Assembly (NCBI GenBank): GCA_004369045.1
Contig: ML213504.1
Coordinates: 1,335,508 to 1,399,507, forward strand
Length of the DNA: 64,000 bases
Direction of reading: 5' to 3'
Source: Heliocybe sulcata
Lineage: Eukaryota > Basidiomycota > Agaricomycetes > Gloeophyllales > Gloeophyllaceae
A program made the position numbers and the translations under genes. Below the pieces are notes generated by a model, which was not told the origin of the DNA, made no database searches, and worked only from the letters and a program-made list of their open reading frames with translations. Shown here piece by piece: positions 61,588 to 64,000 of the stretch (positions are counted from its first letter, which is position 1; the number at the start of each line of letters is the position of its first letter).

Positions 61588-62685
61588 CTTGGCAGCAGAG
61601 AGGAGGCGGAGGATGGTGGGTGGAAAAGAGATGAGTTTGCTGGAGGGGCGCGACCTGGATTTATCTGATCGGGCGTGGAAAAACGAAGTCTCAATTTACT
61701 GGAATGGTGCGAAATGGCGTGAGGCCCAGGACCCTGGCCCCAGCCTTTTCTCGTCGGACGCTTCTCTCGGCTTTCTTCTCACTGCCACCTCTTTCAGATG
61801 TCTCTAAGGCCGCAATTCCTCGTTATTGCGCATTTACGCCTCGTGGTAATCTATTGGCAAAGACTTGTACATTGATATCGCTTTTAAGGACCAGAAATGC
61901 AAGGCTATTTCTTGCCAGATACGTACCGGACGAACCCCGAAGGAGGTTCGAAATTGAGTGGATAGGCGATCGCCGAGAACACCCCCGTTCGCGATTACAC
62001 GGTTTCATTGGATGCGGTTGACATTTCATCGAACTTTGGCGAGAAGGAGCCGCGCTGTGGGGACAACGGTGACCCGACGAATAAGAACCTCTGCGCCGTG
62101 GCGTATTGGGGTTTGCCTGGGAGTGCCGCTTGCATTAGAGTGAGCAAACCTCTTCAGCTCCTGAAAACACTGCAGAATCAGTGACATCTAGAAATAGAAC
62201 CTCGCATATGAATGGGATGATCCAGCGAATGGCTCCCTTCATATCAGTCACAAGGCGTCCGCATCCCACCGAGCGTTCTCGGCGCTTCGACTTCGCACTT
62301 GCAATGCAGGTGGTATTTCCCCTGACATTGAAGATCAGCGGCAGTTGGCGAATCACAAACGTAAACCATACCTCGCATGGTCACATCGATATCATGGTTG
62401 CGGGGACATCTGTGACAAACAGTGCTCTGGACCAGGCGAACATTTCAATAGGAAAGTGAGAAGTACAAATAGCAACCATGTTCCAGAACAAGAGCCAGCC
62501 TTTGGAGCACGTCACCCAAGTCCTCATAATCGGACGCTCACAAAGAAGTCCAGATAACACCCATATTCATTGAATTCTTCACATCTTTATATTCATACAA
62601 CATAGCCCAACTCTCGATACAAATACAATTATGGTACAACATTCCGACTCATCAATAAATTAAAGAGCGCCAGCACTCGTCTCCA
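61588..62685. other. Intergenic region upstream of MET6
   Basis: About 1.1 kb between the MET6 start and the kinase stop. It should hold the MET6 promoter. I saw no CACGTG element, tRNA or clear gene in it. Confidence 0.45.
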
Positions 62686-64000
62686 TCAAACATGCAAACC
62701 CCTGAAGCGTCGCACAGCGTTCTTCAGTAAATGCGACGGCGAAGCCACCGGTGACTTTGCGTGCTGCTTCCCCCTCCTCTCCTCCTCCTTCACGGCCACC
62801 GCCGCCTTCGCCACGACAATTTGTTCACCCGCCGCAACACCCACACCCACACCCAGACCAACGCCCTCCGGCATATCCGGGACATCCACGGCAGGTTGGA
62901 CAGCATACGACTCAGGCGTGATCGGGCCTTCGCTATCCTCGCTGCTCATCGAGTCTTCCCCATCTGCGTCGGAGCCCGTGTGGTTGCCTAGAGGAGCGAC
63001 AAGACGATGGGGCGACTTGGATGAGATGCGGCCGATGAGCGCCCGGGCAGGGGCAGAGACTGTGTCCCGAGGAGCGTCTCCGTGCTCGGGCAGCCTTCGA
63101 AAGTCGGAGCCACTACTGCTAAGCTCGTCCGCAAGAGTACTGTCGTCGGGGACAATCCTCAGCGCCTCGACCTCCTTCGTCGGCACCTTCACCGCATACT
63201 GCGCGTCCGCGACCTTCACATGCTCGCTCGCCTTCGCAATCTCGGCCTTGGTCATCCAGAAGCTTTCCACCTTCATCACCGCCTCCCTCAGATCGGGGAT
63301 ACTGATGCGCGTGAGCGGGTTCAGCGTGAAGATGTTGCGGAGGATCTTATTCGTGGCAGCGGAGATGGGCAGCATCTCGAGCAGGAAGTCGCGGTTGTGC
63401 AAGTACGCGCAGAAGCACTCGTCGTCGCTCGTCGCCCAGTGCCAGGGGTTGCGCCCCGTGATCATGTTGGTGAGGATGATGCCGAGGGACCAGATGTCGC
63501 TGTGCTTTGTCGAGTATGCACCGAGATCAAATTCCTTGCCTATGCACTCTGAGCGGATGTAAGTATCCCGTGAAATAAGATACGACATGGAAAGACGAAC
63601 CAGGACTCATGTAATATGAGCTGCCGCACCCAAAGTCGCGACTGAAGGGGTCCCTCGTTGCGAGTCCAAAGTCGGACATGTAGAGCCGGCTACCGTCTGC
63701 CGTGCAGAGGATGTTCTCGGGCTTGAGGTCGCGGTGGTAAATGTTGTGGTCATGACACCACTCGACTGCGTCAAGCAGCTGCACGAAAGCCTTCTTGATC
63801 AGAGCGTCGTTCCGGTAGTAGACGTGGCGTTCCGTGATGGCGCCAAAGAGATCGCCTCCGGGGCAGAGGTCCAGGATGAGATAGGTGTAGCGCTCTTCTT
63901 CGTACGTCCCGTGCATGGTGAGGATATTGGGATGGGCAGAGGCGAAGGAGTGGAGAGCGATCTCGCGGGCTTGGAACTTGCGCTGCCTGGACGGGAGGTC
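62686..64000 (-). CDS. Ser/Thr protein kinase of the Ran1/Sks1/Vhs1 type (5' end outside window)
   Basis: The kinase domain is visible from the alphaC region onward: [20 protein letters not shown], then the hinge [12 protein letters not shown], catalytic loop [11 protein letters not shown], magnesium motif DFGLATRD and activation segment GSSYYMSPE, followed by [20 protein letters not shown]. An intron joins MSP to [10 protein letters not shown]. The C-terminal half is disordered and Ser/Asp-rich with a Gly-Val run ([13 protein letters not shown]), ending in [11 protein letters not shown]. The pattern of the domain, with [17 protein letters not shown], resembles fungal kinases of the Ran1/Pat1 and Sks1 group that act in nutrient signalling and meiosis control; the exact orthologue is not certain. 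The glycine loop and start lie right of the window. Confidence 0.9.

Noticed and set aside
1-64000. Secondary-metabolite or other functional gene cluster
   Set aside because: The genes belong to unrelated housekeeping pathways. The amine oxidase, aldo/keto reductase and sugar-isomerase-like gene are far apart and lack any core synthase.

Overview
The window looks like nuclear DNA of a filamentous basidiomycete, most likely an Agaricomycete. Genes are dense on both strands and cut by many short introns, mostly 50-65 nt with GTRNGY donors. HIS4 is a fused three-activity gene. Argonaute, a double-domain fluoride exporter, a giant Fmp27-type lipid-transfer protein and a TspO protein are all present. 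I see no integrated virus, transposon, CRISPR array or secondary-metabolite cluster; this is ordinary gene-rich chromosome with mixed functions. Species and chromosome cannot be read from the sequence.

Layout. 1-3.5 kb: end of pyruvate dehydrogenase E1 beta (+), then HIS4 (-), with an intron-bearing tRNA-Gln(UUG) just upstream of HIS4. 4-6.5 kb: an aldo/keto reductase and TspO (+). 7-26 kb: three large minus-strand genes, namely an unidentified coiled-coil protein, Argonaute and Fmp27/BLTP2. 26.7-34.2 kb: a sugar-isomerase-like protein (-), DNA polymerase epsilon subunit DPB2 (-) head to head with a PHAF1/UPF0183 gene (+), an SDT1-like nucleotidase (-) and ribosomal protein L6 (+). 34.5-44.1 kb: copper amine oxidase (-), COX18 insertase (+), a DUF7704 membrane protein (-), a possible small gene (+), TSC10 (-) and the fluoride exporter FEX (+). 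44.3-58.7 kb: mostly plus strand, with casein kinase 2 beta, ribosomal protein L36, a VTT/TVP38-type membrane protein, two doubtful small genes, a proline-rich hypothetical protein, an EF-hand mitochondrial carrier, a small coiled-coil gene (-) and a DUF2985 membrane protein. 59-64 kb: MET6 methionine synthase (-) and a Ran1/Sks1-type kinase (-) that runs off the right edge.

The genes do not form one pathway. Themes that recur are amino-acid synthesis (HIS4, MET6), mitochondrial function (PDB1, COX18, the carrier, TspO) and lipids or membranes (FMP27, TSC10, VTT, DUF7704, DUF2985). Several pairs are head to head over short spacers: DPB2/PHAF1, SDT1/RPL6, TSC10/FEX and COX18/amine oxidase.

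Points most worth a second look are the amine oxidase active-site tyrosine that seems to sit in an 11-nt exon followed by a 2-nt exon, three ACGCGA boxes between DPB2 and PHAF1, and a casein kinase 2 beta subunit about twice the usual size. For several genes I checked that the proposed exons sum to an open frame; these are noted in the entries.
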